DNA of 13,616 nucleotides from an uncultured Eubacterium sp. (GCA_900543485.1 UQRM01000046.1:1-13616), one strand, 5' to 3'. Shown: positions 7,226 through 13,600, counted from the stretch's first letter. Made by a program: numbers and translations. The notes: a model not told the origin generated them from the letters alone.

Positions 7226-8542
7226 TTACTTTACGCTGTTCAAAAATGATCTCTGATAACAATAGATGGTAGGGGATGCTGTAAACTGAGCGAAGTAATC
7301 AGGTTCACATGTAATGACGACTCTCTGCTTCATGTCTGCAAACTCCGGTTCTGTCACCAGCCTGTCCAGATCGTAGTACATCTGGGCTGTTTTCATATTG
7401 CAGACTATGAGACGCGTATCCGGCAGGTTGGCAGTCTTCAAAACACGGAGACTGTGCCGTACGCTGTCCAATCCATCATCCTTGCCGCTAAGATCCGCCC
7501 TCCTGTAGTCCACCAGCAGACGTGCTTTTTCCACAGCTGCCTTTAGATTGGAATCATCGGAAGAAAGCAGATCCGATTTCACCATGAAATCATGGATCTC
7601 TTCCTCATAGATGGCATCTCCCGTTTCATCCAGCCTGTTGAGAAGGAATGTCAGCTCATATGTCTGATCGTTTCTTCTCTGAACGAATGCATTGATGAAA
7701 TATGGTTTCGCCAGCAGTGCCAGCGCTGTCTGATGCGGCTCCGCCATCAAGGTAAAGTTGACGCGATATCCCTTCTCCTGCAATTCATAAGCCAGATTAT
7801 GCCCGTAAAAGAAGTCCTTCGTAGCGCCCTGATCGTATGGACCGTAATTCCCCGCCAGAAAATCCTTCACGTTTTCTCCGTTGAGCGGCCCGGTATGCGG
7901 TACTTTGACAACCAGCTGATATCTGGACAGTACCTCCTCGAATTGTGCGATCTCTTCCATCATGGCGGATTTATCCGCAAACGGATCATTCAGCTCCACA
8001 CTGATATCTACGCCAGGACCTACCAGATCCCTGAGCTCTTTCAATACTTCGAATCTGTCCTTGAACTGATTCCCCACATTGGCATTAGGATTGTTCAGGA
8101 AGTTGCTATATATGATCTGAGGATTCGTTGTCAGGTTGGCAATGAGGTTTTTCATGGCCATGACCTCAAACGGGTTAGCCGTGTTGGCGGAATACAATAC
8201 GTTGGTCGGCCTTCTGACGCCGTTTTCCATAAAGGCGATATCCCGCTTCAAATCGATCCGCAGGCTCTTGTCTCCCCCAAACTCCAGCTCTTGTCGGAAC
8301 CCTGCCGGCGTAATCCCAGCCGCAGGCTTGAATGTTTCGATGACTTTTTTGAACTCATCTGTAACGCCAATGACAGATACTCTGTTTTCTATCTCTGCCA
8401 GCACTTCGGATGAAATCTCGATATCTTTGATCCTGTCATACAGACTGGCATCTATATCAGACGCCGGCTGGAACATGTCCGCCTTTGCCAGGGCATCCAC
8501 CGTATAGGTGACCCTCTTCTCATTTCCTTCGCAATTAAACAT
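7226..8542 (-). CDS. Transaldolase-family protein, long form
   Basis: A 438-residue protein whose middle part follows transaldolase strand by strand: NTANPFEVMAMKNL at about 120-133, LTTNP at 137-141, DISVELN at 179-185, VVKVPHT at 211-217 with Lys213 at the Schiff-base position, and VNFTLMAEPHQTALALLAKPYFINAFV from 261. Transaldolases move or release a dihydroxyacetone unit through that lysine. Two things are unusual: about 110 extra N-terminal residues and a long C-terminal part compared with short transaldolases (about 215), and Asn120 where the family has the catalytic Asp of the DTAN motif. An upstream in-frame ATG exists at 8575, but the ATG at 8542 has AGGAGG seven bases upstream and is preferred. 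It is the first gene of the six-gene operon. Substrate unknown; an aldol cleavage or transfer in the same pathway is inferred. Confidence 0.8.
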   Translation of the reverse strand: MFNCEGNEKRVTYTVDALAKADMFQPASDIDASLYDRIKDIEISSEVLAEIENRVSVIGVTDEFKKVIETFKPAAGITPAGFRQELEFGGDKSLRIDLKRDIAFMENGVRRPTNVLYSANTANPFEVMAMKNLIANLTTNPQIIYSNFLNNPNANVGNQFKDRFEVLKELRDLVGPGVDISVELNDPFADKSAMMEEIAQFEEVLSRYQLVVKVPHTGPLNGENVKDFLAGNYGPYDQGATKDFFYGHNLAYELQEKGYRVNFTLMAEPHQTALALLAKPYFINAFVQRRNDQTYELTFLLNRLDETGDAIYEEEIHDFMVKSDLLSSDDSNLKAAVEKARLLVDYRRADLSGKDDGLDSVRHSLRVLKTANLPDTRLIVCNMKTAQMYYDLDRLVTEPEFADMKQRVVITCEPDYFAQFTASPTIYCYQRSFLNSVK

Positions 8543-8696
8543 ATCGCATCCTCCTTTTGTAGGTTCATTCTTCATTCGATCGTTTTTACAGCTTCACTTT
8601 ACTTGTTTCTGCCTGCTCCATATAGGAGAAAGCGGAACATACGGCTGCAGAAGGCGCAGTACCTTTTTTTACTATATGAAAAGAGAGAAATGCATT

Positions 8697-8728
8697 ATTT
8701 TGATATCGTTCTTCAATAGGATCAAAAT
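8697..8728. promoter_or_regulatory. Inverted repeat in the divergent intergenic region (candidate operator)
   Basis: ATTTTGAT (8697-8704) and ATCAAAAT (8721-8728) form a perfect 8-bp inverted repeat separated by 16 bases, just upstream of the aldolase ribosome binding site (GAAAGGAG, 8735-8742) in the 207-base region between two divergent transcription units. It could be an operator read by one regulator for both sides, or a hairpin in the aldolase leader. No convincing -35/-10 pair was found for either gene in this region. Confidence 0.35.
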
Positions 8729-8749
8729 GAAAAAGAAAGGAGTCAAACA

Positions 8750-9685
8750 ATGGCTTTCATTACAACAAAAGAAATGTTCTCAAAAGCGCTGGACAGCGAT
8801 TATGCCATCGGCGCCTTCAATGTGAACAACATGGAGATCATCCAGGGTATCGTCGGAGCGGCAGCCGGGAAAAAATCTCAAATCATACTACAGGCGTCGG
8901 AGAGCGCTATCGCTTACGCCAAATCCGTCTATCTGATTAAGATGATCGAAGCTGCCATGGAGGATACAGGAATGGATATCTGCCTCCATCTGGATCATGG
9001 AGCAACATTCGAGATCTGTAAAGAATGTATCGACGCTGGCTTCACCTCCGTTATGATCGACGGTTCAAGTCTCCCCCTGGAAGAAAACATCGCGCTGACA
9101 AAGAAAGTCGTAGACTACGCTCACGCAAGAGGCGCTGTTGTCGAAGCAGAGCTCGGCAAACTGGCAGGTATCGAAGATGACGTCAACGTATCAGCTGTTG
9201 ATGCTGCTTTTACAGATCCGGCAGAAGCGGCTTATTTCGTGGAAAAGACAGATGTCGACTCTCTGGCTGTCGCCATCGGAACAAGTCATGGAGCATTCAA
9301 ATTCAGCGGCACACCAAAGCTGGATATCGAACGGCTGAAAGAAATACACACCGCCATTCCTGACACACCACTGGTGCTGCATGGCGCATCCTCCATTCCA
9401 GCCGAGCTGGTAGAAAAATGCAACCGATACGGAGCTGATCTGCCGGGAGCTCAAGGCGTTCCGGCTGATATGATCCGTGAGGCTGCAAAGTACGGCATCT
9501 GCAAAGTAAATGTGGACACGGATATCCGCATGGCTGTGACGGCAGAAATCAGAGAGTATTTCGCCACGCATCCGGAGGGCTTCGATCCCAGAAAATATCT
9601 GGGGCCCGGCCGAGATGCCATCAAGGACATCGTTTCCCAAAAAATCGATCATGTACTGGGCTCTGCAGGCAGTGCAGCAAGATAA
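8750..9685 (+). CDS. fba: Class II fructose-1,6-bisphosphate aldolase family protein
   Basis: A 311-residue zinc aldolase of the FbaA/GatY/KbaY/IolJ superfamily, which splits ketose phosphates to dihydroxyacetone phosphate and an aldehyde. Visible are AFNVNNMEI near the N-terminus, HLDHGA with catalytic Asp82 and zinc ligand His83, VEAELG at about 131-136, GTSHGAFKF with His180, LHGASS with His211, and KVNVDTDIRMA for the phosphate site. The insertion GAQGVPADMIREAAKYG and the tail FDPRKYLGPGRDAIK match genuine FBA enzymes of Clostridia, so glycolytic aldolase is the default call. Its position divergent from a sugar operon also allows an IolJ-like role. GAAAGGAG is seven bases before the ATG. 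A strong hairpin follows 68 bases after the stop. Confidence 0.9.
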   Translation: MAFITTKEMFSKALDSDYAIGAFNVNNMEIIQGIVGAAAGKKSQIILQASESAIAYAKSVYLIKMIEAAMEDTGMDICLHLDHGATFEICKECIDAGFTSVMIDGSSLPLEENIALTKKVVDYAHARGAVVEAELGKLAGIEDDVNVSAVDAAFTDPAEAAYFVEKTDVDSLAVAIGTSHGAFKFSGTPKLDIERLKEIHTAIPDTPLVLHGASSIPAELVEKCNRYGADLPGAQGVPADMIREAAKYGICKVNVDTDIRMAVTAEIREYFATHPEGFDPRKYLGPGRDAIKDIVSQKIDHVLGSAGSAAR

Positions 9686-9753
9686 CATCTTTGTAGAAGA
9701 AATGCTGACACACAACAGTATTCCTACTTCTTCATGGTTATATTTCCTACTGA

Positions 9754-9790
9754 CGAATGCAGATATGAGCAATACTCATATCTGCATTCG
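9754..9790 (+). terminator. Strong hairpin after the aldolase gene, probable terminator
   Basis: CGAATGCAGATATGAG (9754-9769) and CTCATATCTGCATTCG (9775-9790) form a perfect 16-bp stem with a 5-base loop, CAATA. It lies 68 bases after the aldolase stop. The downstream sequence TGCATGTCTTTATC is only weakly U-rich, so it may act as a weak terminator or as an mRNA 3'-end stabiliser. Confidence 0.6.
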
Positions 9791-9850
9791 TGCATGTCTT
9801 TATCCGCCGCACATCAGTAAAAAACGATTTTATCCAACGACGCCCTATGG

Positions 9851-9895
9851 ATAACATTTTTTATAAAAAAAATCAGAGCAGTTATCCGCTCTGAT
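9851..9895 (-). terminator. Intrinsic terminator of the tRNA operon
   Basis: On the - strand ATCAGAGC and GCTCTGAT (9895-9888 and 9879-9872) pair in an 8-bp stem with an 8-base loop, followed directly by a long U-rich run (9871-9851) containing eight consecutive T. It begins seven bases after the CCA end of tRNA-Gln, the last gene of the tRNA cluster. This is a textbook rho-independent terminator. Confidence 0.85.
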
Positions 9896-9901
9896 CTTAT
9901 C

Positions 9902-9976
9902 TGGCTAGGGTAGCAGGATTCGAACCTGCGCATGATGGAATCAGAATCCATTGCCTTACCGCTTGGCGATACCCCA
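9902..9976 (-). tRNA. tRNA-Gln (anticodon CTG)
   Basis: On the - strand the 75-base gene begins TGGGGTA and ends with acceptor TACCCTA, G and encoded CCA. The anticodon stem ATGGA/TCCAT holds loop TTCTGAT, anticodon CTG, reading CAG. The T arm contains GGTTCGAATCC. It closely resembles Bacillota tRNA-Gln. It is the last gene of the cluster. Confidence 0.95.
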
Positions 9977-9998
9977 ACGTTACCTCTTCATATATAAA

Positions 9999-10075
9999 TG
10001 GGGTGGATAGTGGGATTCGAACCCACGCATAACGGAGCCACAACCCGCTGTCTTAACCACTTGACTATACCCACC
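9999..10075 (-). tRNA. tRNA-His (anticodon GTG)
   Basis: The acceptor stem GTGGGTA/TATCCAC is preceded by the extra G at position -1 opposite C73, the identity mark of tRNA-His, and CCA is encoded. The anticodon loop is TTGTGGC with anticodon GTG. The T arm reads GGGTTCGAATCCC. Confidence 0.96.
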
Positions 10076-10108
10076 ACATCGCGAGCGGGGCTTCCGCTCA
10101 AAAAATTT

Positions 10109-10183
<75 letters not shown>

Positions 10184-10211
10184 TCGATGGGAGTTACCTC
10201 CCAATGATATT

Positions 10212-10288
10212 TGGCGATCCGGAACGGGCTCGAACCGTCGACCTCCAGCGTGACAGGCTGGCATTCTAACCAACTGAACTACCGGACC
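10212..10288 (-). tRNA. tRNA-Asp (anticodon GTC)
   Basis: The acceptor stem GGTCCGG/CCGGATC is followed by G and CCA. Anticodon stem CCAGC/GCTGG holds loop CTGTCAC, anticodon GTC. The T arm has GGTTCGAGCC. Confidence 0.96.
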
Positions 10289-10295
10289 ACATAAT

Positions 10296-10371
10296 TGGTG
10301 GGCGCTATAGGGCTCGAACCTATGACCCTCTGCTTGTAAGGCAGATGCTCTCCCAGCTGAGCTAAGCGCCC
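10296..10371 (-). tRNA. tRNA-Val (anticodon TAC)
   Basis: The acceptor stem GGGCGCT/AGCGCCC is followed by A and CCA. The anticodon loop TTACAAG between CTGCC and GCAGA-type arms gives anticodon TAC. The D arm TTAGCTCAGCTGGGAGAGC and T arm GGTTCGAGCCC are typical. Confidence 0.96.
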
Positions 10372-10396
10372 ATGTAAATTCTGTCACTTTTAAATA

Positions 10397-10473
10397 TGGT
10401 AGCGGCGAGTGGAGTCGAACCACCGACCTTCCGGGTATGAACCGGACGCTCTAGCCAACTAAGCTACACCGCC
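10397..10473 (-). tRNA. tRNA-Met (anticodon CAT), elongator type
   Basis: The gene begins GGCGGTG, pairs with CGCCGCT, and ends A plus CCA. Anticodon stem TCCGG/CCGGA holds loop TTCATAC, anticodon CAT. A fully paired first acceptor position and the D-arm sequence match elongator tRNA-Met rather than initiator tRNA. It is the first gene of the six-tRNA transcript. Confidence 0.94.
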
Positions 10474-10509
10474 ACACCGCAGCAGTCTCTTTCAATCGCT
10501 GCGAAAATT

Positions 10510-10538
10510 ATCTTACCATTTTAGTAACCCATTGTCAA
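10510..10538 (-). promoter_or_regulatory. Sigma-A-type promoter for the tRNA cluster
   Basis: On the - strand a perfect -35 box TTGACA (10538-10533) is separated by 17 bases from TAAGAT (10515-10510), four of six matches to the -10 consensus. Transcription would start just upstream of tRNA-Met. No other convincing promoter is seen between the tRNA genes. Confidence 0.8.
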
Positions 10539-10576
10539 GAGATTTTATATGATAATATTGACGGTCGCCCAATATT

Positions 10577-10605
10577 TTGGCTGCGAAACGGTATATCATT
10601 ATAAT
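10577..10605 (+). promoter_or_regulatory. Sigma-A-type promoter for feoAB
   Basis: TTGGCT (10577-10582) and a perfect TATAAT (10600-10605) are separated by 17 bases, 26 bases before the feoA start. The -10 box lies in an imperfect A/T-rich palindrome (GTAT...ATAC, 10591-10607), which might be bound by a Fur- or DtxR-type metal regulator, but it does not match a Fur box well. Confidence 0.72.
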
Positions 10606-10631
10606 ACAACATTTTTCCATGGAGGTCAACT

Positions 10632-10880
10632 ATGAACGATTCACTGATTTCTCTGCCCGATACCGTTTTCGGACGAGAATATGTAATACGCTCCATAGAC
10701 CCCGTCGAAAAAGGCGACAGCACTTTAAACGGATACGGGATCATTCCCGGTGCGTCGATAAAACATCTCTTCGACAGTCCCGCGAAGGATCCTGCCGCCT
10801 ACGAGGTCATGGGCGCCGTCCTGGCTCTGAGGCTTGAAGACGCGAAGAAGATCTTCGTATCCCCGGAACCGGACGCATGA
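10632..10880 (+). CDS. feoA: FeoA family ferrous iron transport protein
   Basis: An 82-residue FeoA/SH3-like domain protein, the usual size, acting in the cytoplasm with the FeoB transporter. The core reads GREYVIRSID...LNGYGIIPGASIKHLF...DPAAYEVMGAVLALRLEDAKKIFV, carrying the family pattern L-x-x-x-G-I-x-PG-x-x-I and YEV-x-G-x-x-LALR-x-x-DA. GGAGGT stands five bases before the ATG. It lies 64 bases upstream of feoB in the same orientation, downstream of its own promoter. Only one feoA copy is seen, whereas many Clostridia carry two. Confidence 0.93.
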   Translation: MNDSLISLPDTVFGREYVIRSIDPVEKGDSTLNGYGIIPGASIKHLFDSPAKDPAAYEVMGAVLALRLEDAKKIFVSPEPDA

Positions 10881-10897
10881 TTCACGAAACTGATCAT

Positions 10898-10944
10898 CAC
10901 CTCTCAGGAAGTCCCCTCATATACTTCTCAGAGAGGTGTTTTTT
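10898..10944 (+). promoter_or_regulatory. Terminator-like hairpin covering the feoB ribosome binding site
   Basis: CACCTCTC (10898-10905) pairs with GAGAGGTG (10931-10938). Inside it GGAAGT (10907-10912) can pair with ACTTCT (10923-10928), leaving a 10-base loop. Six T follow (10939-10944) and the feoB ATG comes immediately after. The 3' arm contains GAGAGG, the feoB ribosome binding site. The structure has the form of an intrinsic terminator that also hides the feoB start, so it could lower feoB expression relative to feoA or be a regulated switch. Confidence 0.6.
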
Positions 10945-12753
10945 ATGAAAGAGAAAATCGTTGCCCTCGCAGGGAACCCAAACGTAGGAAAAAGCACTGT
11001 CTTCAACGCTCTCACAGGCATGAAGCAGCATACAGGCAACTGGCCGGGAAAAACCGTGACCAATGCTGTCGGGTACACCACGTACAAGGATACCGCCTTC
11101 AAACTGGTAGACCTTCCCGGCGCCTATTCTCTGGACTCGTCTTCACCCGACGAAGAAGTCACCGGAAGTTACATACGCTCAAAAAAAGCTGATATCGTCC
11201 TCATCGTAGCCGACGCCACATGTCTGATGAGGAATCTGATACTGATACGCGACATCCTCTCCATCACGCACGACGCTGTCCTCTGCGTCAACTTGATGGA
11301 TGAAGCGAAAAAGAAAGGGATCAATGTCGATGTAAAAAAGCTGGAGCGACAACTGGGGATTCCCGTCGTCGCCTCCGCAGCCCGCTCAGGCAAAGGCCTG
11401 GACGCTCTTCTGGAAACCCTGTATCGCTTTACTCCCCGCAAAAACCAGCCTTCCCGCCTCGCATCCTTTTCCTCCATAGAAGACGTATACGACCGCTGTG
11501 TAACGCTGACGAAGGATGATCCTCACAGCTTCGACAGAAATCTGGACAGGATAGTGACATCGAAAGTCCTCGGTTTCCCCATCATGTTCCTCCTCCTGTT
11601 GCTGGTCTTCTGGCTGACCATGGTAGGCGCCAACTATCCGTCGGAAGCTCTTTCCGCCATGTTTTCATCGCTGGGCGATCGAATCAGAGAAGTATTGGCG
11701 GCACTCTCCGCACCAGCAGCTCTTATTTCTGTCCTCATGGATGGTCTATATACCACTCTCACATGGGTGATATCCGTGATGCTCCCTCCCATGGCCATCT
11801 TCTTTCCGCTGTTCACACTGCTGGAGGATTTCGGATACCTTCCCAGGATAGCGTTCAATCTGGATCACGCCTTTAAACGCTGCGGCGCACATGGAAAGCA
11901 ATCTCTCACCATGTGCATGGGATTTGGCTGCAATGCCTGCGGTGTGACAGGCTGCAGGATAATAGAATCTCCCCGCGAACGTCTCATCGCCATACTCACC
12001 AACAGTTTCGTACCATGTAACGGCCGTTTCCCCACGCTCATAGCTGTGATACTCATATTCTTCGTCTCCGGGTCCTCGTCAGCATCATCCCTGAAAGCCG
12101 GAGCAATACTGGCGCTTTTCATCGTTTTCAGCATCCTCATGACTATGGCCATCTCCAAGATACTCTCCGCCACTGTTCTAAAAGGAGTACCATCCTCTTT
12201 CATACTGGAACTCCCGCCATACAGAAAACCAAAGATCATAAGTGTCATCGTCCGGTCTATGCTGGACCGCACCATCTTCGTCCTGGGAAGAGCCGTCATG
12301 ATATCCGCACCCTTCGGCATCATCATATGGCTTCTGGCCAACATCAAAACAGGCGACATATCCTTGCTGGACAAATGCACAGAAGTCCTCGATCCTTTCG
12401 GCCGACTCATCGGCGTAGACGGAGTCATCGTAACGGCATTTCTTCTGGGTTTCCCTGCCAACGAGATAGTGATCCCCGTGATGTTGATGTGCTACATGTC
12501 CACCGGTATCCTGACCGACTACAGCAGTCTGACACAGCTTCACGAAACACTGACCTCCTGCGGCTGGACGTTCCAGACGGCGCTGTCGGTGATGATACTA
12601 TGCCTGTTTCACTTTCCGTGCGGAACCACTTGCCTTACTATGAAAAAAGAAACAGGCAGTCTGAAATGGACTGCCTTAGGGTTCTTTTTACCCACCGTCA
12701 CCGGTGTTTCTATCTGTTTCGGCATGAATATGCTCTGGCTGCTGTTAAGCTAA
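10945..12753 (+). CDS. feoB: FeoB ferrous iron transporter
   Basis: A 602-residue membrane protein with an N-terminal GTPase domain that takes up Fe(II). G motifs are GNPNVGKST at 10-18, the switch I Thr in NWPGKT, DLPG at 56-59, NLMD at 116-119 and SAARSGKG. Membrane segments begin near residue 210; the two Gate/pore regions are recognisable, the first as GFGCNACGVTGCRIIESPRERL then FVPCNGRFP. The stretch between GTPase and first membrane helix is short (about 45 residues), so the usual GDI helical domain is reduced. A GTG at 10936 could add three residues but sits inside the ribosome binding site; ATG at 10945, eight bases after GAGAGG, is preferred. The last nine bases overlap the end of the convergent flavodoxin gene. 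Confidence 0.95.
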   Translation: MKEKIVALAGNPNVGKSTVFNALTGMKQHTGNWPGKTVTNAVGYTTYKDTAFKLVDLPGAYSLDSSSPDEEVTGSYIRSKKADIVLIVADATCLMRNLILIRDILSITHDAVLCVNLMDEAKKKGINVDVKKLERQLGIPVVASAARSGKGLDALLETLYRFTPRKNQPSRLASFSSIEDVYDRCVTLTKDDPHSFDRNLDRIVTSKVLGFPIMFLLLLLVFWLTMVGANYPSEALSAMFSSLGDRIREVLAALSAPAALISVLMDGLYTTLTWVISVMLPPMAIFFPLFTLLEDFGYLPRIAFNLDHAFKRCGAHGKQSLTMCMGFGCNACGVTGCRIIESPRERLIAILTNSFVPCNGRFPTLIAVILIFFVSGSSSASSLKAGAILALFIVFSILMTMAISKILSATVLKGVPSSFILELPPYRKPKIISVIVRSMLDRTIFVLGRAVMISAPFGIIIWLLANIKTGDISLLDKCTEVLDPFGRLIGVDGVIVTAFLLGFPANEIVIPVMLMCYMSTGILTDYSSLTQLHETLTSCGWTFQTALSVMILCLFHFPCGTTCLTMKKETGSLKWTALGFFLPTVTGVSICFGMNMLWLLLS

Positions 12754-13167
12754 CGATGCACCAAGAGATTGGCATTCAGCCTTTCCTGAATCGTCCGGCA
12801 TCTCGTTGCAGATGACCGGATCGCACGCCATGTCGACGCCCAGGTCCGCGCATTCAGCTTCCCAGTTTCGCATCCACTCTCCGTCTCCCCAGCCGTAAGA
12901 TCCGAACAGCGCCACCTTCTTGCCTCCCAGCTTGCCTTTACACGTATCGAACATCGGCTGGAATTCACTTTCTTCCAGCACTTCATCTCCCATGGAAGGG
13001 CAGCCGAAGGCGATGGAATCGTAATCCTTCACCATATCAGCGTTAAAGTCACCACTGGTGAAGAGACTAACATCTGCGCCTTTGGCTTTGGCGCCATCGG
13101 CCACAGATATAGCCATGGCTTCAGTATTCCCTGTTCCGCTCCAATATACTACAGCTACTTTTTTCAT
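12745..13167 (-). CDS. Flavodoxin
   Basis: A 140-residue short-chain flavodoxin, a soluble FMN electron carrier. The phosphate-binding loop is SGTGNTEAM near residues 10-18, following strand KKVAVVYW; the FMN ring loops are GCPSMGDEVLEESEFQPM and GSYGWGDGEWM. Several start codons are in frame. AGGAGG (complement of 13174-13179) is six bases before the ATG at 13167 and only three before the ATG at 13170, so 13167 is preferred; a longer start at 13194 lacks a site. It follows the DUF3793 gene and converges on feoB. A flavodoxin beside iron uptake genes fits its known use in place of ferredoxin when iron is scarce. Confidence 0.94.
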   Translation of the reverse strand: MKKVAVVYWSGTGNTEAMAISVADGAKAKGADVSLFTSGDFNADMVKDYDSIAFGCPSMGDEVLEESEFQPMFDTCKGKLGGKKVALFGSYGWGDGEWMRNWEAECADLGVDMACDPVICNEMPDDSGKAECQSLGASLA

Positions 13168-13194
13168 CATATACCTCCTGTCGATTGGAATCAA

Positions 13195-13536
13195 TCATGC
13201 AGCTACCGTGAGCTGCCATATGCTCTTTCCGCCCTCCCACAAATTGGTATATATGTCGGTACATTTCTTGTATTTATAGAAAGTCTTTTCCGCTTCATCG
13301 ATATTGCTATAGACCTTCCATGTTCCCGATCGAAGGAACCCCTTTCCCCCGTTGTCGATGAATCCCGTCACATCTTCCAGCGGGTATCCCAAGAACACTC
13401 CGATCTCATGAGGAAACTCTCCGGCGACCTGAAGCCGCCCTCGAAGGCGCCGGATGGCACTGAACGCATCCATGTCCTCATAGCCGAACTTCTTCATGAA
13501 CTCCGCAGTCTGCGGTTTCGCAAACTCTCTTTCCAA
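13195..13536 (-). CDS. DUF3793 family protein, apparently N-terminally shortened
   Basis: The 113-residue frame matches the C-terminal half of DUF3793: FPHEIGVFLGYPLEDVTGFI, then GTWKVYSNIDEAEKTFYKYKKCTDIY, a motif set I recognise in this family of unknown function, often found beside flavodoxin and feo genes in Clostridia. Family members are usually near 180-200 residues, so about 80 N-terminal residues seem missing. The frame is closed upstream by TAA near 13575, and no recognisable N-terminal half appears in the other frames up to the window edge. The only start giving the whole frame is TTG at 13536 without a clear ribosome binding site; ATG at 13497 has a poorly spaced GGAG. It may be a shortened gene or a decayed remnant. 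It is followed after 27 bases by the flavodoxin. Confidence 0.6.
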   Translation of the reverse strand: MEREFAKPQTAEFMKKFGYEDMDAFSAIRRLRGRLQVAGEFPHEIGVFLGYPLEDVTGFIDNGGKGFLRSGTWKVYSNIDEAEKTFYKYKKCTDIYTNLWEGGKSIWQLTVAA

Positions 13537-13560
13537 GTCGGGAAGTGCGACAGATTTTAC

Positions 13561-13599
13561 AGAGGATATTTTTTATCAGACTCTTAAGAGAGGATATTT
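13561..13599. repeat. Direct repeat flanking a palindrome upstream of DUF3793
   Basis: AGAGGATATTT occurs at 13561-13571 and again at 13589-13599. Between the copies, overlapping the second, is the perfect palindrome CTCTTAAGAG (13581-13590). The arrangement lies between the start of the DUF3793 frame and a possible + strand gene start at 13601, where a two-site regulator could bind. It could also be a small local duplication. Confidence 0.4.
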
Positions 13600-13600
13600 C

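Noticed and set aside
8700..8728. TTGATA-N17-CAAAAT as a promoter for the aldolase gene.
   Set aside because: The -10 match is weak and the implied start would fall on the ribosome binding site; the boxes are by-products of the inverted repeat.
2627..9685. A sulfoquinovose (sulfo-transaldolase) pathway, suggested by the transaldolase-like gene.
   Set aside because: No sulfoquinovosidase or sulfo-sugar isomerase gene is visible, and the hydrolase/epimerase/dehydrogenase trio fits inositol-type chemistry better.
10591..10607. A Fur box over the feoAB promoter.
   Set aside because: The A/T-rich imperfect palindrome matches the 7-1-7 Fur consensus poorly, so it is only mentioned with the promoter.
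10936..10944. GTG at 10936 as the feoB start.
   Set aside because: It would place the start inside the ribosome binding site; ATG at 10945 has correct spacing and the normal FeoB N-terminus.
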